64,000 nt of DNA, taken from assembly GCA_013398295.1 (NCBI GenBank), contig VZSF01006623.1, positions 4,504-68,503 of the forward strand, written 5' to 3'. The first letter of the stretch is position 1; each line of letters opens with the position of its first letter. A program made the position numbers and the translations under genes. Below are positions 62,586 through 64,000 of the stretch, in pieces. The DNA is from Chionis minor. Taxonomy: Eukaryota; Chordata; Aves; Charadriiformes; Chionididae. The notes under the pieces were generated by a model. The model was not told the DNA's origin. It searched no databases and was given only the letters and a program-made list of their open reading frames with translations.

Positions 62586-64000
62586 AGGCTGAATCTTTAA
62601 TGCAAGGCAGAAGAAGGGGCTTTCTGCAGGTGAATATAAAAGAATGTTGAGGTTCTTTAGAGGTGGCATCCTGGAGACAGTTATATGGGAAAAGGCAGAC
62701 ACCGCCTAGGGGTGCATCTTTATTTTATTTATTTATTTGTTCGTTTGTTTGGCTTGGAGCTGGACTCGTTGTACGATTGCAGCTGCTGTAAAACTTATGT
62801 AGGGACCAGTGCTGCAAAGTATGATTGGGTGCCTTTTTGTGAATTCCCTGAGCGTTCAAAAGAGCATTTTAATAAAAAGACTGAGAAAGCCATCACTTCT
62901 TAAGTTTCTAAAATAACACCTCTCCCTATCATTTTTCTTTTAACTCTTTTCTATTAAAACTTTTTGAGAGCAAAGCTAAGGGCACTGAATAATTTCACTT
63001 TAAAAAGACGGGAGTCATTTTAGCAGAAGAAGGGGTGGTTCTGGAGTGGTTTGTTCATGATAGGATTCACTTTTTTCTTAAATCTGTTGCCTTTGTCCGC
63101 ACTGCAGAATGGTTTCAATATGAGAATCTTTGCTGGAAGGGGACAACTAATGAGCCATGAGATGGACTCTGACTTTTGACTCTGGAGATGTCAGCTAATT
63201 CCTCCTCTAGGTTTCCTGCTAGGCTGCAGGTGGTTGTCCCTGTGTCTTCCTGAGAAAAACTCGGCCTTTTGGAGGCCAAGTTCTTCCATGAAGGTGGGGA
63301 ACTGAAAGTATTGAGAATTGCTGAAGGCTTGAGGTAGCTGTTGTGCCTGAGCACTTGGAAAGCTGCCCTTGCATTTGTCCCTCCGTTCAGGGTGATGTCG
63401 TGGAGTGAGACAACTCCAGCTGCCTTCCCAAGAAGATGGGTCTCATACCCAGATCCGCACCTCCGTGCTTCAACCTTCTGCACAGGTGCACAGAAAGTGA
63501 CTTGTGTATCAGCCAGTTTTCTCCTTACAAACCAGGACTGCTGTGATTAAAAGTTTAAACAAATCCCAAATACTTGATTCCTGTGTGTGCCCAGCTTGCG
63601 TAGGAATGTTACCTTGTAAGTTAGCATGTCCCCAGCATCCCTCCTTAATGAAGTAATCTTTTTTGTTGTTAAAACTGAGATTTTTTTTTTCTTTTTTCAT
63701 CAAAGTGTGTTTTCCTCTTTAAGGTATGAATGTTTCCTTTTATGCTCCTTCTGCTTTTTTTGGTTTATGTTCTCCCTTGGGTACCAATGCAATGGCCATT
63801 TGGTCATTCAGGAGGAAAAATACATTTAACAAATGCTTTTCTGACCCATATCTTGCTTTGAGATGTGCAGAAGATGGATAGTCCTAATACATTCTGCTCT
63901 CTTCCTCAGAAAAAGCAACTTAAATTTCATAGACAGAATGTAGGTTTTCCATGATGCAAAGTTGCAAATTGTATTGTCATTCAGATTACTGATGTTATTT

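Larger units (their letters stand above)
33636..64000 (+). other. EBF intron 6 continued, open at the window end
   Basis: Noncoding sequence continues to the end of the window without EBF exon 7, so intron 6 is at least 48.8 kb. From 34050 to 34840 it is AT-rich. From 34840 to 35800 it is GC-rich and contains a long hairpin. From 36000 to 39900 it is ordinary intron, and 39900-41050 and 43200-43950 are GC-rich. From 44300 to 47850 it is AT-rich and CNE-like, and 48030-48420 and 49560-49860 are GC-rich. A CR1 lies at 53.2 kb. From 55550 to 57250 it is AT-rich, and a CpG-rich patch lies at 61.5 kb. I see no gene on either strand here. Confidence 0.8.

Overview
The window is vertebrate intronic DNA, most likely from a bird. 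It holds two short coding exons of an Early B-cell Factor (EBF/COE) transcription-factor gene on the + strand, embedded in more than 63 kb of noncoding sequence. The exons are 8007-8080 and 15135-15203. Joined, they encode the last part of the EBF DNA-binding domain and the complete COE zinc knuckle, His157/Cys161/Cys164/Cys170 in human EBF1 numbering. They correspond to exons 5 and 6 of vertebrate EBF genes. EBF1 and EBF3 share this protein segment, while EBF2 differs at a few positions. I lean towards EBF1 because of codon-level resemblance and the very long intron that follows (at least 48.8 kb).

A bird is suggested by several things. Two CR1 LINE 3' ends are present, one still carrying the terminal ATTCTATG octamer repeat. 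There is little other young transposon content, and no Alu, L1, B1 or LTR element is recognisable. GC-rich patches are scattered through AT-rich intron. Several decayed copies of a palindromic sauropsid-type repeat family are also present. The species cannot be named.

Layout: 1-8006 is the 3' end of the intron before exon 5. It contains a cluster of three fossil palindromic repeats at 3.7-4.6 kb. Next come exon 5, the complete 7,054-bp intron 5 (8081-15134) with a CpG-rich patch near 11.4-11.7 kb, and exon 6. The rest, 15204-64000, is the start of the large intron 6. Exon 7 is not reached. Notable items in intron 6 are: a homeodomain-like dyad at 18.6 kb; a strong G-quadruplex motif at 23.6 kb; a repeated TCF/LEF-like module at 26.0 kb; a CR1 at 30.9 kb; an assembly gap of about 100 N at 33.5 kb; a 0.4-kb polypyrimidine tract with ten TTTCACTT units; a long imperfect hairpin at 35.22-35.48 kb; AT-rich enhancer-like stretches at 44.5, 46.7-47.5, 49.0 and 55.6-55.9 kb; a CR1 at 53.2 kb; and a CpG-rich patch at 61.5 kb.

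No other protein-coding gene, tRNA, rRNA, CRISPR array or retrovirus can be supported. The many open reading frames of 60-260 codons look like chance ORFs in intron sequence. The regulatory interpretations (enhancer-like modules, motif arrays) are hypotheses from base composition and motif spacing. They need cross-species alignment to confirm.
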